Of a stretch of 24,518 bases of DNA, positions 23,870 to 24,518 are shown piece by piece. Positions within the stretch are counted from its first letter, which is position 1. Each line of letters starts with the position of its first letter. Source of the stretch: JALHTG01 sp964653695 (GTDB lineage Archaea > Thermoproteota > Bathyarchaeia > 40CM-2-53-6 > JALHTG01). Where the stretch lies: contig CAZZFQ010000017.1 of NCBI GenBank assembly GCA_964653695.1, positions 1 through 24,518 on the forward strand, in the 5' to 3' direction. The notes below the pieces were generated by a model. The model made no database searches. It was given only the letters and a program-made list of their open reading frames with translations, and was not told the origin of the DNA. Position numbers and translations under genes: made by a program.

Positions 23870-24518
23870 TTGAGAACGGTCACGGTTGAGAGGCTTCATC
23901 GAGATCGGGGTAGGCCTGGCTCTCCTTGGCACTCTTTAGCGGATATGGTCTCATTCGCCTATCTCGCTAGGATCTCCGGAAAGTATGGAATAGACATGAG
24001 TAAGTTTTTCGAATGCATTGGCAATGCGCGGATGCGAGGCGAATCCTCGTTCGACGACGTGCTGATCAAACGACGTCTGGCCGTAGAAGATGGCTATGTC
24101 TTCCTAATAACGAAGAATCAGAGAATCATTGCACAACTGAAGCTCACTTGGAAGGTGCTGGAATATCTACCTAAAGCCAATATCGCCGGTTTTCTGATTG
24201 AAAACCCCCACGTCGCCGAACAAGCCAAGTTGAGATCCGGCGACCTAAAGATCAAGGATCTAAGCTCTAATGTCAAACGCTTCAATCTAAAGGCGAAGGT
24301 TACTGAGAAGTCAATACCTAGGACAGTCTTCTCGAAGTTCGGTGAGGCTCTTCTTCTCTCGACAGCCACGATCAGTGACGGAAGTGGCAAGATTAGATTA
24401 TCCCTCTGGAATGACCAAATCGACACGGTTTCGGTCGGAGACTTGCTGCATATCGAGAATGCGCAACTGAAGAGATTCCGAGGAGAACTCCAAGTCAGAG
24501 TAAGCAAATTCTCTGAAC
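23870..24518 (+). CDS. OB-fold nucleic-acid-binding protein (archaeal SSB/RPA-like), 3' end missing
   Basis: 216 residues are present before the window edge. The last 80 or so form an OB-fold typical of archaeal single-strand binding proteins: LKAKVTEKSIPRT, ALLLSTATISDGSGKIRLSLW, VGDLLHIENAQLKRFRGELQ. The N-terminal part (about 130 residues) is not an OB-fold I recognise; it includes MSKFFECIGNARMRGESSFD and looks helical. The frame is open from 23837. TTG at 23870 has AGGT about 5 bases upstream; ATG at 23945 would drop 25 basic residues (RLHRDRGRPG). It could be an RPA-like protein or another nucleic-acid factor that uses an OB domain; the missing C terminus would decide. Confidence 0.75.
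   Translation, partial: MRTVTVERLHRDRGRPGSPWHSLADMVSFAYLARISGKYGIDMSKFFECIGNARMRGESSFDDVLIKRRLAVEDGYVFLITKNQRIIAQLKLTWKVLEYLPKANIAGFLIENPHVAEQAKLRSGDLKIKDLSSNVKRFNLKAKVTEKSIPRTVFSKFGEALLLSTATISDGSGKIRLSLWNDQIDTVSVGDLLHIENAQLKRFRGELQVRVSKFSE

Overview
The window is archaeal. It carries archaeal-type proteasome beta subunits, the KH/beta-CASP termination nuclease (aCPSF1/FttA), both prenyltransferases of ether-lipid synthesis (GGGP and DGGGP synthases), archaeal Taw1/TYW1, archaeal NadM, and a type III RuBisCO beside ribose-1,5-bisphosphate isomerase. Two diverged proteasome beta subunits and the overall gene mix point to a TACK-type archaeon. A Bathyarchaeia-like lineage is my guess, not something shown here. 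GC looks close to 50% by eye. Genes are dense, many starts are TTG or GTG, and many genes have a TATA-like box about 25 bases before a short or absent leader.

Layout. 1-2561 (minus): psmB then fttA (fttA runs off the left edge), an RNA/protein turnover pair. 2737-4237 (minus): FKBP-type prolyl isomerase and a metallophosphoesterase. 4369-5096 (plus): hypC and a four-helix membrane protein. 5115-6254 (minus): hypD, interrupted by a 33-base insert. 6413-7483 (minus): class V aminotransferase. 7762-8565 (plus) and 8551-9075 (minus): SAM hydroxide adenosyltransferase and nadM, overlapping tail to tail. 9166-10005 (plus) and 10010-10693 (minus): DGGGP and GGGP synthases, convergent. 10843-11925 (plus) and 11922-12188 (minus): rtcA and an MJ1316-domain (DUF504) protein, convergent. 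12323-14601 (plus): ribose-1,5-bisphosphate isomerase and type III RuBisCO, the last two steps of the archaeal nucleoside-monophosphate pathway. 14656-15264: a second proteasome beta subunit that looks inactive. 15347-17301 (plus): glutaredoxin-like protein, taw1, iron-sulfur flavoprotein-like oxidoreductase. 17401-18831 (minus): ATC-hydrolase-like protein and nitroreductase. 19064-19966 (plus): DUF2156 protein. 20064-23526 (minus): M3 peptidase, a small membrane protein coupled to a CBS-domain protein, and a class V aminotransferase-like protein. 23870-end (plus): partial OB-fold protein.

The most unusual signal is in hypD. The universal CGTHE motif is split between Thr and His by exactly 33 bases that contain an in-frame TGA and an 8-bp perfect hairpin closed by a C(UACG)G tetraloop. 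Removing the 33 bases restores a textbook HypD. A non-canonical mRNA intron, a translational-bypass element, and a recent disabling insertion are all possible; the sequence alone cannot choose. Other points of note are the RuBisCO gene, which has no ATG/GTG/TTG at its proper start and probably uses CTG or ATA right after a strong Shine-Dalgarno, and the T1A/D17E proteasome beta paralogue. No tRNA, rRNA, CRISPR array, insertion sequence or integrase was seen.
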